Assembly (NCBI RefSeq): GCF_000949635.1 | Contig: NZ_BAFN01000001.1 | Span: 2,973,052 to 3,037,051 of the forward strand | DNA from: Candidatus Brocadia sinica JPN1 | GTDB lineage: Bacteria > Planctomycetota > Brocadiia > Brocadiales > Brocadiaceae | Direction of reading: 5' to 3' | DNA length: 64,000 bases | Part shown: positions 1-7,833 of the stretch, piece after piece | Numbering within the stretch: the first letter of the stretch is position 1 | Layout: every line of letters begins with the position of its first letter | The notes under the pieces: generated by a model | Told to the model about the DNA's origin: nothing | Databases searched by the model: none | What the model saw: only the letters and a program-made list of their open reading frames with translations | Translations under genes and position numbers: made by a program

Positions 1-584
1 GATTTTGGGCTAGCGACTAAATTAAACTTATTTAGCAACCAATTGAGTAAAACTCTTTGGTCATTAATTGTTGCACGACGTGCTTGGGAGAGCAAATGAA
101 TTTGGTCGGGTTTTGGTAGTGCTGTATTTTGTAAACCTTCATTACAGTTAGTACAAATAGCGCGAAGATTTTGCGGTGTATCGTCGCCACCTTTTGATTT
201 ATCTAAAATATGGCCAATTGTTAAACGAACAGTGCGAGGGCCTCCTAGAGGATCTGGGTCACCTGCTGCAACGCCGCACATTTGGCAAGTAAAACCATTG
301 CGTTCTAAAACCTGAGCACGCGTTTCTTTTGAGATGCCACATTTAAAAGCAGGGATACGAGCAATTGTTTCAAGAAGATATTGGCCTGGCTTTAAATCAG
401 AACGGTCTTTGTGAGATAGAATTTGATATCCTTCTTCATCCCGTAGCTCGCGAACCCGACGTGCCCATTCAACAGCGCCGCCACTCGCACGCTGTATTTG
501 CTTTGAATCTAAAACTTTACCAATATTTGCTAAAAAGTAATTTAGAATTAATTCTTTAGATCCGGAGGGCTTTTTGGCAGCCAT
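1..584 (-). CDS. HNH restriction endonuclease (partial, runs off left edge)
   Basis: The first 194 codons of a gene whose 3' end lies outside the window. The ATG sits at 584-582 and there is no stop before base 1. Residues 98-150 form an HNH/zinc module: C100-x2-C103, H125 in an LTIGHILDKS stretch, N139, and C144-x2-C147. This pattern is typical of type II HNH restriction nucleases that cut DNA with a beta-beta-alpha metal finger. The start lies 29 bases inside the end of the upstream methyltransferase gene, so the two are probably translated together as a restriction-modification pair. Recognition sequence cannot be read from the sequence. The N-terminal 80 residues are probably the target-recognition part, which is an inference. 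Confidence 0.8.
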   Translation of the reverse strand, partial: MAAKKPSGSKELILNYFLANIGKVLDSKQIQRASGGAVEWARRVRELRDEEGYQILSHKDRSDLKPGQYLLETIARIPAFKCGISKETRAQVLERNGFTCQMCGVAAGDPDPLGGPRTVRLTIGHILDKSKGGDDTPQNLRAICTNCNEGLQNTALPKPDQIHLLSQARRATINDQRVLLNWLLNKFNLVASPK

Positions 585-1407
585 AGCTTATGCGTTCCTT
601 TGAAAAAGTGGAATATTTTGGATTTAATTCAATAAGAATAGCACTCCGATCTAATTCTTGAGCAACTACTCCTGTGGTTCCAGATCCACCAAATGGGTCT
701 AATATAGAATCGCCGACTTGGCTACCAAGAAGAACGCAACGGCGTACTAATTCACGTGGAAAGGTTGCTGGATGGTCATTACCACTGCTGTCAGGGCCAA
801 GAAGCCAGTAGTTTCTCAAATTAGCACCAGACGCTTCTCTTACGGCGGCTGCATTGTAATAATAAGTTGGCGATTTTGACATTAGAAAAATATCTTCGGT
901 TGCATTTGTTGGTCTGTTTTTTACGCTTTCCGGCATGGCTGTTTTTTTAACCCAAGTTATTCTTGACCTAAATATCCAACCGTCTTCTTGTAATGCAAAG
1001 GCGACACGCCAAGGGATACCCATTAAATCTCTATCTTTCAAGCCCCAACAATCTGGAACTTTGCAATTTCGTTTTTGAATAAGCTTTTTTGTATTACCAA
1101 CTACTGCGTTTGGGCCGCAACTACCAGTTCCACCATTTCGTGCATAACCATCGCCAATGTTTAACCAAAGAGTACCATCTTTACGTAAAACACGCCAAAC
1201 TTCGCTAAAAACCTCAACAAGGCTTTTTACGTATTGAACTGGTGACGGCTCCGCACCAATTTGGGAGGAATGGTTATAATCGCGAAGACCCCAATATGGT
1301 GGAGAAGTGACGCAACACTGAACTGATTCTGCAGGGAGATTAGGAAGGATTTTGCGGCAATCCCCTGTAAATATTTGTAAATCATTTATCTTAAAATCTG
1401 GTATCAT
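556..1407 (-). CDS. DNA methyltransferase, beta class (N4-cytosine or N6-adenine), type II R-M system
   Basis: A 283-residue S-adenosylmethionine-dependent DNA methylase. Catalytic motif IV is TSPPYWGLRDY (SPPY at residues 35-38), and the SAM-binding motif I, DPFGGSGTTG, follows near residues 237-246. The order catalytic-then-SAM-binding defines the beta class. SPPY is commonest in N4-cytosine enzymes, but N6-adenine enzymes with this motif exist. A GAGAGAG stretch just upstream serves as ribosome-binding site. It overlaps the HNH nuclease gene by 29 bases, so it would protect host DNA from that partner. The base composition of the pair looks more AT-rich than the neighbouring carboxypeptidase gene, consistent with a mobile defence module. 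Confidence 0.9.
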   Translation of the reverse strand: MIPDFKINDLQIFTGDCRKILPNLPAESVQCCVTSPPYWGLRDYNHSSQIGAEPSPVQYVKSLVEVFSEVWRVLRKDGTLWLNIGDGYARNGGTGSCGPNAVVGNTKKLIQKRNCKVPDCWGLKDRDLMGIPWRVAFALQEDGWIFRSRITWVKKTAMPESVKNRPTNATEDIFLMSKSPTYYYNAAAVREASGANLRNYWLLGPDSSGNDHPATFPRELVRRCVLLGSQVGDSILDPFGGSGTTGVVAQELDRSAILIELNPKYSTFSKERISYGCQKALRI

Positions 1408-1458
1408 TTCTCTCTCATTTTTTTTTCATGGTATGGTTTGGCAGCGGTGGTTTGGGTT

Positions 1459-1560
1459 TTAATGCATCAAATATACCGAATTCCGGAGCTTACTCGTAAG
1501 CCATTTGCCATTGTCTTTATTGCGGTATAACATGATTATACAGTCTGTATAAAACGGCAT
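1459..1560 (-). CDS. Possible 33-residue leader peptide upstream of the methyltransferase
   Basis: ATG to TAA reading frame on the same strand as the R-M genes, ending about 50 bases before the methyltransferase start. Its codons 3-9 cover the palindrome at 1536-1552 and read FYTDCII. The adjacent upstream ORF has a parallel YTVCII from the second palindrome. No homologue is recognised and no strong ribosome-binding site is visible. It may simply be a by-product of the repeated palindrome. Confidence 0.25.
   Translation of the reverse strand: MPFYTDCIIMLYRNKDNGKWLTSKLRNSVYLMH
1536..1552. repeat. Palindrome TTATACAG-T-CTGTATAA, copy 1
   Basis: Seventeen-base odd-length palindrome with 8-base arms, 129 bases upstream of the methyltransferase start. 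It matches the reverse complement of the copy at 1674-1690 exactly. Two such sites upstream of an R-M operon suggest a protein-binding operator, although no control-protein gene is visible. Confidence 0.6.
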
Positions 1561-1575
1561 ACACCGAATCTCTCA

Positions 1576-1707
1576 CTATATATATATAAGAAGTTGCCGT
1601 GTCTTCTTGTCACGCATTGTAACTACTTTCACATCAGCTTTTTCTGCATTTTTCGCCAATCGTCCATTCCGGATTATACAGACTGTATAATCCGACCTAC
1701 AACCCAT
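1576..1707 (-). CDS. Possible 43-residue small ORF upstream of the R-M genes
   Basis: ATG at 1707 to TAG at 1576. The peptide is lysine- and arginine-rich in its second half (contains RNGRLAKNAEKADVKVV). Codons 6-12 span the palindrome at 1674-1690. It lies in tandem with the 33-residue ORF and in the same direction as the methyltransferase. It could be a remnant of a longer gene or a small regulator; nothing identifies a function. Confidence 0.25.
   Translation of the reverse strand: MGCRSDYTVCIIRNGRLAKNAEKADVKVVTMRDKKTRQLLIYI
1671..1693. repeat. Palindrome TTATACAG-A-CTGTATAA, copy 2, extended to 11-base arms
   Basis: Perfect 23-base palindrome (11-base arms around a single A) whose 17-base core at 1674-1690 is the same sequence as copy 1 read on the other strand. 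The two centres are 138 bases apart. Confidence 0.65.
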
Positions 1708-1973
1708 CGACCGGGCTTCGGACACCGTGACCTCTTTTGCTCAAGATAGGGGTGTAGATCATCGTCATGCTGATGTCTTTGGCGAAGACAATCAGAGATT
1801 ATCATTTACCGTTTTGCAATGTCAAGCTTCTTTTACATGGAGAAATGCCAGAAAATTGTTTTTCTTTGAAAAGGATAATAATACAAAAATAAAAATGCAA
1901 GTATTTTATGGTTTTTCCGGGAAAGAACGAGGGCGAATCTTTCCAGGCTATCCGAGAATAGATAACAATTGAG
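1708..1973. other. Intergenic stretch with no supported gene
   Basis: The 81-codon plus-strand frame at 1727-1972 and the minus-strand frame over it have no recognisable motifs or good ribosome-binding sites. I see no gene here. Together with the palindromes and the repeat element at 1974-2101 it fills the gap between the R-M genes and the carboxypeptidase. Confidence 0.5.
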
Positions 1974-2101
1974 TTTTTTGAAAAAGCAACGGACGAAGCA
2001 TTTGCTTGTTTGGGTATGAATGCATTTATGCAAAATTATAGCAAATGCCTCGCTCCTACACAGAGCGGCAAACATCGCTATTATTGGAATTTTTCAAAAA
2101 A
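1974..2101. repeat. MITE-like element, copy A (12-base terminal inverted repeats)
   Basis: Begins TTTTTTGAAAAA (1974-1985) and ends TTTTTCAAAAAA (2090-2101), which are exact reverse complements. An inner inverted pair GCATTTGC/GCAAATGC is also present. The right end, 2080-2110, is nearly identical to 19202-19231 beside copy B. No coding sequence is inside. It may be a small non-autonomous element or a family of structured intergenic repeats. Confidence 0.5.
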
Positions 2102-2124
2102 AATAAATTGTCACAAAGGTACAT

Positions 2125-3630
2125 TCACAAGTTATAAATTTCACCATACTTGTTCTTTAAGTATGCAGTGAAAGAATAGGTCTGTAAGAATTCGCCGGTG
2201 ATTTTATTCGCAAGCTCGTTCAGGGTGAACTTGCGGCCATGGGTATGCAGATTCGCGCGCAGCCAATCGAGTAATATATGAAACTCACCTTTCTTAAGGT
2301 GGTCATCGAGACTGGAAATGTCCTTTCTTATTTGGTCAAATAATTGTGCCGCGAAAAAATTGCCGAGGGAATACGTTGGAAAGTAACCAAAGCTGCCGTG
2401 CGACCAGTGGACGTCCTGAAGCACACCGTGCGCATCGTCCGGTGGTGTTATGCCGAGATATTCCTGCATCTTACTGTTCCACACTTCGGGCAGGTCGTTC
2501 ACCGCTATGCGCCCTTCGAGCAGTGCATTTTCCAATTCGAAACGGAGCATGATGTGCAGGTTGTAGGTGACCTCGTCCGCCTCCACGCGAATAAGCGAGG
2601 GTTGTACGCGGTTTACTGCGCGGTACATCTTTTCGGCATCTGCATTTTTGAACTGCTCAGGAAAAACGGCTTTCACACGCGGCATGAAAAATTTCCAAAA
2701 AGGGCGGCTGCGCCCAACGAGATTTTCCCACATCCGTGATTGCGACTCATGGGCACCAAGGGATGCGCCGTCCGCAAGTGGGGTACGTTCGAGTTCGTGG
2801 CGTATGCCCTGATTGTACAGCGCATGGCCTGTCTCATGCATCGTTGCAAAAAAAGCGGCAGGAAAATAATCATGCATAAAGCGTGTCGTGATGCGTACAT
2901 CATCTATAGAAAAAGAGGTGGTGAATGGATGCGGTGAGCGGTCCTGACGGCCGCGTTCAAATGCGTAGCCAATGAATCGGGCCGCTTCGATGCCGATATC
3001 CCACTGTTTTTGCTCATCAAAAGCCTGGTGCAAAAAGGAATTGTCAACCATATGCTGTTTTGGCGCAATGGCATGAACGAGCGGCACGATTTCTTGTTTG
3101 ACGTTTGCAAAGATAGCTTCTACCTGGGCTGTTTTCATACCAGGTTCATAATCGTCGAGGAGTGGGTCGTAGATGCGATCGGTATAGCCCAGGCATTCGG
3201 CGTAGCGCCTTTTCAAGTCGAGATTCCGTTGAAGATAGGGTACAAAGTCGGAGAACCTGGATTCGGCTTTGGCCTTTCGCCAGACATCAAAGGCCTGGGC
3301 GGTGGTATGTGTGATTTCAGACACAAGCGTGGATGGTACCCGGCGTGCCTTATCGTAGTCGCGTTTTGCCACCCGAATGAGGCTTGCATCGTCTGAATCG
3401 TAAGGTAAACCTCCGGCATATGCGCGCAGGTCATCCAGGAGATGTCCGATTACATCATCGGTAAACTTTTCGTGTGCAATGTGGCTTAAGGTTGCGAGTT
3501 GCCGGGCACGTGCCGATGCACCACCGGGCGGCATATAAGTTTGCTGATCCCATCCAAGTACGGCTGCTGCGTTATTGAGATCACTTATTTCAGCCAGTCG
3601 ATTTTTTAAATCATTCAGTTTCTCTTCCAT
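2125..3630 (-). CDS. Carboxypeptidase Taq-type metallopeptidase (family M32)
   Basis: A 501-residue zinc carboxypeptidase that trims C-terminal residues of peptides in the cytoplasm. The active-site HETGH is at residues 265-269 and the third zinc ligand lies in HESQSRMWEN (E295), a family hallmark. WDQQTYMPPGG near residues 27-37 is also typical of M32. The frame is open 17 codons further upstream, but the internal ATG at 3630 has GGGAG just before it and matches the family's usual N-terminus. It is a stand-alone gene, separated from the MOSC gene by 150 bases. Confidence 0.93.
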   Translation of the reverse strand: MEEKLNDLKNRLAEISDLNNAAAVLGWDQQTYMPPGGASARARQLATLSHIAHEKFTDDVIGHLLDDLRAYAGGLPYDSDDASLIRVAKRDYDKARRVPSTLVSEITHTTAQAFDVWRKAKAESRFSDFVPYLQRNLDLKRRYAECLGYTDRIYDPLLDDYEPGMKTAQVEAIFANVKQEIVPLVHAIAPKQHMVDNSFLHQAFDEQKQWDIGIEAARFIGYAFERGRQDRSPHPFTTSFSIDDVRITTRFMHDYFPAAFFATMHETGHALYNQGIRHELERTPLADGASLGAHESQSRMWENLVGRSRPFWKFFMPRVKAVFPEQFKNADAEKMYRAVNRVQPSLIRVEADEVTYNLHIMLRFELENALLEGRIAVNDLPEVWNSKMQEYLGITPPDDAHGVLQDVHWSHGSFGYFPTYSLGNFFAAQLFDQIRKDISSLDDHLKKGEFHILLDWLRANLHTHGRKFTLNELANKITGEFLQTYSFTAYLKNKYGEIYNL

Positions 3631-3780
3631 GGGGTCTCCCGAATATGGTAAAGGTAATCTCGTTGCTCGTGGTCTATTCAACCTGCAAAATGTCCGGCAG
3701 AAAAACTTCCCTGCATTGCGGGACAGACAAAATTCCCCTCACTATTCAAACAGGCAATGGAAATTCATTCAAAGGGAAAC

Positions 3781-4440
3781 TCATTTCTGAAAGATTAAGT
3801 TTTGCTGCCACCGCGGAGAAAGCGGCGGACATTGGGCTAATGCCTGTGCTGCCGTAACATCAGTTCTGCGGTTACGCATGATTACGTACGCTGCGGCAAC
3901 GGTCCACTGCGGGAAAGGCCGATCTCTAAGAATTAAGGTATTTCCGGCCTCCACAGATCCCTCCTGCAAGACACGAAAATACCAGCCGGTCTTCCCTGTC
4001 TGTTTAATACGCGTAGCCAGATCCCTGACACCCCATCTCTGTTCTATCTTCCAGCAGGGTTGCCGGGGTTGTGAAACCTGCACAATGGCCCCGCCGGCCT
4101 GAAACACATCACCGATGCAAACCTCGTCTTCAAGTAAATCGCAGGTCGTAAAATTTTCTCCGAAGGCGCCGTACGGCATATCCTGTATCTGAAATTCCTG
4201 CTTCCACTGAGGGTAATGCTCGGATGGATACACATTAACCGCCTTGTGTGAGCCGCCGTGGACTGATAAGTCTGCCTGTGCGTCTCCGGCAAGGTTGAGT
4301 TTGTTCAGCCATACAGAACCGCAAACCGCCGTCTTGAAGATGCCTGTCGTCCAGGATTTTTTATCCGATCCGGTTGTCCCGGTTCCGCTGAGCGTTTTGG
4401 GCAAGCCAACCTGAATTGAGAGGATTCTTGCTTCTTTCAT
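3781..4440 (-). CDS. MOSC domain protein, YiiM-like
   Basis: About 219 residues. MOSC domains bind sulfur- or molybdenum-cofactor-related ligands through a conserved cysteine; here C129 in QVSQPRQPCWK fits. The glycine-rich DLSVHGGSHKAVNVYP and GENFTT stretches are typical of the YiiM branch, which in enterobacteria reduces N-hydroxylated compounds with the help of molybdenum cofactor. The frame extends 17 codons upstream, but the ATG at 4440 gives the normal family start (MKEARILSIQVG). Substrate here is unknown. It has no operon partner in the window. Confidence 0.85.
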   Translation of the reverse strand: MKEARILSIQVGLPKTLSGTGTTGSDKKSWTTGIFKTAVCGSVWLNKLNLAGDAQADLSVHGGSHKAVNVYPSEHYPQWKQEFQIQDMPYGAFGENFTTCDLLEDEVCIGDVFQAGGAIVQVSQPRQPCWKIEQRWGVRDLATRIKQTGKTGWYFRVLQEGSVEAGNTLILRDRPFPQWTVAAAYVIMRNRRTDVTAAQALAQCPPLSPRWQQNLIFQK

Positions 4441-4743
4441 AAACAGATGCAGATGACAGGTCACTAAGTACAGGTCTGACTCCGAAGACATGCTTGATTG
4501 TCAGCATAAAACATATTTCTCGCAATTTTACCGAAAAACTACCCTATTAATACCACCAAACAGCGAGAAAATCAAAATGAAAGATGAATAAACGATCCGA
4601 AATTTTGGCCTGACCCGATATTTTGTCTGGTTATTGTGTATCATGAGACAAAATACTTGTTTTTTGAGATAAAAGCAGTATGCTTTAATCAGTAAAAGTT
4701 TTGATTGCAGGCACATCATTTACATATTTAAAGGAGTTGCGAA
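4441..4743. other. Divergent intergenic region between MOSC gene and NrfJ-like gene
   Basis: AT-rich spacer that must hold promoters for both divergent genes. TTTTGATTGCAG at 4699-4710 also occurs at 47614-47625 and 51817-51828. AAAGGAG directly precedes the ATG at 4744. No small gene is convincing. Confidence 0.4.
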
Positions 4744-5523
4744 ATGAAAAGATTTTCGATGTTGTTTACCTTTGTTCTGGCCTTGACGACCGCAGTTTCA
4801 ACTCAGGGTATTTATGCCAGTCCCAAGAAGTTAAACAAAACACCGCCAGAGCACGTATACATGAAAGAAAAACAAGATGCGCCCCTTCCTCAGGAAGTAT
4901 CCGCTCTCTCAGGTAAGGTTGTGGAAACCATGAATAGCGGCGGTTATACCTATCTCTGTATCGAGAAGGACGGTAAAAAGACCTGGGCGGCCGTACTGGA
5001 AACAAAAGTGGCTGTCGGACAGGAGATCGCCCTCCAGCCTGGTTATGAAATGGTCAATTTTACGAGCAAGACCCTTAACCGGACATTTGATAAGATCATT
5101 TTCTCGACTGGTCCCGCCTCGGCGGATAGTGCAGTTGAGACAAAAAGTTTCCATGGTAAATCTGTCAGCAAAGGCGCGGAGGCCCCTTCCGGTGAGAAAA
5201 TACAGGTTGATAAGGCTCCCGGTTCAGATGCTTATACGGTAGCCGAGCTCTATGCAAAAAAGACAGAACTTGATAACAAAAATGTTGCTGTCAAAGGTAA
5301 GGTCGTTAAGGTTTCATCTGGCATCATGGGAAAGAACTGGTTACACATTCAGGATGGAAGCGGAAATCAGAATGATGGTACTAATGACCTTGTTGTAACA
5401 TCAAAAGACCTGGCTGATGTTGGAGATATTGTTACCGTAAACGGGATTTTATATAAAGACAAGGACTTTGGGAGCGGTTATAAGTATGATGTAATTGTAG
5501 AGCAGGCAAGTATTAAGAAATAA
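4744..5523 (+). CDS. Exported two-domain protein: NrfJ-like domain plus OB-fold nucleic-acid-binding-type domain
   Basis: A 259-residue protein with an N-terminal signal peptide (hydrophobic residues 6-22, likely cleavage after about residue 26, IYAS). Residues 55-120 (SGKVVETMNSGGYTYLCIEK, then NFTSKTLNRTFDKIIFS) resemble NrfJ, a small protein coded with cytochrome c nitrite reductases. Residues 165-259 (TVAELYAKK, KGKVVKVSSGIMGKNWLHIQ, GDIVTVNGIL) fit a bacterial OB-fold. It probably acts in the periplasm or a similar compartment near nitrogen-oxide chemistry, which is an inference from NrfJ. The ribosome-binding site is AAAGGAG. A strong hairpin follows the stop. Confidence 0.75.
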   Translation: MKRFSMLFTFVLALTTAVSTQGIYASPKKLNKTPPEHVYMKEKQDAPLPQEVSALSGKVVETMNSGGYTYLCIEKDGKKTWAAVLETKVAVGQEIALQPGYEMVNFTSKTLNRTFDKIIFSTGPASADSAVETKSFHGKSVSKGAEAPSGEKIQVDKAPGSDAYTVAELYAKKTELDNKNVAVKGKVVKVSSGIMGKNWLHIQDGSGNQNDGTNDLVVTSKDLADVGDIVTVNGILYKDKDFGSGYKYDVIVEQASIKK

Positions 5524-5553
5524 TAAAAAAGCAAAGTTTTGGAAATTCAAAAT

Positions 5554-5610
5554 TGCCATAAAGACACTGAGGCGCCGGGACTTTTCCTGGTGACCCGGTG
5601 TCTTTGTGGC
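5554..5610. terminator. Large stem-loop between convergent genes, probable bidirectional terminator
   Basis: GCCATAAAGACAC (5554-5566) pairs with GTGTCTTTGTGGC (5598-5610) with one wobble, and an inner GCCGGG/CCCGG step extends the stem. It lies between the convergent NrfJ-like gene and the radical SAM gene, where both transcripts need to stop. Confidence 0.65.
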
Positions 5611-5653
5611 GTAAAAAGTTGCCCAGCGCTTCATGGAATTGCGCGTAATTACT

Positions 5654-6796
5654 TCAAGTCCACACCCCCGGTATGAATTGGTCACAATTTTTGCATTTAT
5701 TCTCTTTCAGATGGTTTTCCAGGATAGAGAAACCAGCCCGTTTAATAAGGATATTCCGGCAATGTGGACAGTAGGTGTTTTCTCCTTCGTGCCCCGGCAC
5801 ATTGCCCACGTAAGGGAAGTGAAGACCCGTGTCAATGGCAATTTTTCTCGCCATCTCCAGGGTCTTTACCGGCGTTGGCGGTAGATTCTTGATCTTGTAA
5901 GTTGGATGAAAGCGGGTAAAATGGACAGGTACGTCAGCCCCAAGATTTTCCTTAACCCAGACACACATGTCCTTCAATTCCTTTTCACTATCATTGAGTG
6001 TTGGTATCACAAGCATAACAATCTCAAACCATATCCCAATCTTCTTCAACGTCACCAGAGTATTTAAAACAGGTTTCAGCTCGCCGGTGCAGGTCTCCTG
6101 GTAGAATTTTTCAGTAAAACCTTTCAGGTCGATCTTCACTGCACTCAGGTGTCGGCACAACTCTGTTAAGGGTTTTTCCTGAATGTAACCGTTTGATATC
6201 ATTACGCTTTTCAAGCCGCGCTCATTACCTAATCGAGCCGTGTCATACATGTATTCATAAAAGACCACGGGTTCTGAATAGGTGAAGGCTATCGTTTTGC
6301 TGCCGTTCATGCTGGCATCCTTTGCCGCATCCTCAGGTGTTAGTTTGATGCTTTCTATCTGTTCAGGCCGATATTGAGAGATCTGCCAGTTCTGGCAGAA
6401 TTTGCACTCAACGTTGCATCCCGCTGTTGCCAGAGAATAAGCCTTTGTGCCTGGCAAATAGTGGAACAGGGGTTTCTTTTCGATAGGGTCTACATTCAGG
6501 GCGCAGACACGGGAATGCACCAGGGTGTAATACGTGCCGCCACGATTTTCCCGTACACCACAGTAGCCACGTTCCATATCAGCAATGGTGCATTTCCGGG
6601 GACAGAGTTCGCATTCTACCCTGAGATCTTCCAGTTTCTTGTAATGCATGGCCTCTTTTACGGGGAACCCCTGGTTCATGCCTTTCAGCGCTTCAGGGGT
6701 ATAGACATCCTCCGCCCATGCTTCCAATGTGTCTCCAAGACAAAGACTGCACGTCCCCAATACCCCTGCCTTTAATAACGATCTTCTGGTAATCAT
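5654..6796 (-). CDS. AmrS-like radical SAM protein with twin-arginine signal
   Basis: A 380-residue radical SAM enzyme. The 4Fe-4S/SAM motif is C127-x3-C131-x2-C134 in ATAGCNVECKFCQNW, which fits the AmmeMemoRadiSam (AmrS) family, relatives of pyruvate-formate-lyase activases. Residues 1-29 (ITRRSLLKAG, then a hydrophobic stretch ending AWAE) form a Tat export signal. Extra cysteines (C62, C65, C69, C79, and two C-terminal CxxC pairs) probably bind a further cluster or zinc. Neither of the usual partners, AMMECR1 or MEMO, is adjacent. The natural reaction of this family is not settled. Tat export implies folding with its cluster in the cytoplasm before transport. Confidence 0.85.
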   Translation of the reverse strand: MITRRSLLKAGVLGTCSLCLGDTLEAWAEDVYTPEALKGMNQGFPVKEAMHYKKLEDLRVECELCPRKCTIADMERGYCGVRENRGGTYYTLVHSRVCALNVDPIEKKPLFHYLPGTKAYSLATAGCNVECKFCQNWQISQYRPEQIESIKLTPEDAAKDASMNGSKTIAFTYSEPVVFYEYMYDTARLGNERGLKSVMISNGYIQEKPLTELCRHLSAVKIDLKGFTEKFYQETCTGELKPVLNTLVTLKKIGIWFEIVMLVIPTLNDSEKELKDMCVWVKENLGADVPVHFTRFHPTYKIKNLPPTPVKTLEMARKIAIDTGLHFPYVGNVPGHEGENTYCPHCRNILIKRAGFSILENHLKENKCKNCDQFIPGVWT

Positions 6797-7063
6797 AAAA
6801 CACCTTAGAGAAAGAGAAGGATTTCTGCCTTCGTAGGATAACTATGGGTTAAAAAACACTATTTCGTAAATTATAGTATCATTGTGCCGGTGAGTCAAGA
6901 AATGCAGGATACAATTTCTGGTTATGTGAGGTGGGGGTTTTGAAAAAATTTCCTGAGTTTTGTTGAAAACCCCATTTGATTCGTGTATATATATCACATT
7001 AAAGATCCACTCCCCTTTCAGCAAGGATGTTCTTATTCCAAAATATTTGTTGGGAAAGCACGT

Positions 7064-7660
7064 ATGGAACCAATTAGGCGATTAAAGATCAATTTCGATA
7101 CGGAAGTCATCTCTGCAATTCAAATCTACTTAATGAATATCCTGAATACCAACGACGTCGTGTACGATGTGGATGGAGAAATGATTAATGAAATCAATGC
7201 CTCTGCGTACTGCAAGACACTGCGGTTTGTCAGTGAACGAAAAGATTTATGCCTTTCCTATAGCAGGGAACTGGCGAAAAGCGCTATCCATTTCAAGAAA
7301 TCCTTTGAGGAGGAGTGCCCCGGTGGTTTAACGTTGCTTTCAATGCCAATATGCCTTGACGAAAATACGGTGATAGGCGCGCATTGTGTGACGATCTCCA
7401 ATCCATTTCGTTCAAAATTCAGTGTATACGATATTGCCGCACAGTTTCATGTTGATGCCCGTATCTTATGGGATGCCGTGAAAAAAACACCGCCCATACC
7501 AAAACCAATTCTGAAGATCGCCCGGGAGCAGGTTGTTTTAACAACCGAACTGATGTCAAAAATGCTTGATCGCATTCATACTTTGAAACAGAGCGAAGCG
7601 TCAATGTCAAAAAAATACCACGATATTGAGGCGCTTTTTAGGGGACAGAGGAGCGAATAA
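7064..7660 (+). CDS. PocR-like ligand-sensing domain protein (tentative)
   Basis: A 198-residue protein starting at the ATG at 7064; the open frame reaches back to 6983 but without a better start. Spaced cysteines around residues 49, 64 and 92 (SAYC, DLCLSY, EECPGG) followed by LSMPICLDENTVIGAHCV resemble the PocR sensory domain found in regulators of small-molecule metabolism. A C-terminal helical tail of about 60 residues has coiled-coil character. No DNA-binding or kinase domain is visible, so it would need a partner. It precedes parA by 173 bases in the same direction. The assignment rests on pattern only. Confidence 0.5.
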   Translation: MEPIRRLKINFDTEVISAIQIYLMNILNTNDVVYDVDGEMINEINASAYCKTLRFVSERKDLCLSYSRELAKSAIHFKKSFEEECPGGLTLLSMPICLDENTVIGAHCVTISNPFRSKFSVYDIAAQFHVDARILWDAVKKTPPIPKPILKIAREQVVLTTELMSKMLDRIHTLKQSEASMSKKYHDIEALFRGQRSE

Positions 7661-7742
7661 GTGGGTAATTTTGTTTTATTTATAGCTTGCAATTTCTATG
7701 AGAAATGCTAAACTTTCTGGCAGTTTGCTCAAATGTTCTTCT

Positions 7743-7770
7743 ATGACATAAATTTTTGTTTATGACATAA
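7743..7770. repeat. Direct repeat TATGACATAA upstream of parA
   Basis: Two copies of the 10-base word (7743-7752 and 7761-7770) stand 18 bases apart, about 65-90 bases before the parA start. The spacing places them roughly two helical turns apart, as for an operator or a small partition site. Confidence 0.35.
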
Positions 7771-7833
7771 CAATAAAATCTCCAGCGTTTGTGCCGATTA
7801 CAAGACCTACCTGTAAATAGGAGGATGTACGGA

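Noticed and set aside
1727-1972. 81-codon plus-strand frame before the MITE-like element
   Set aside because: No recognisable protein pattern, no good start signals, and an equally long frame on the other strand.
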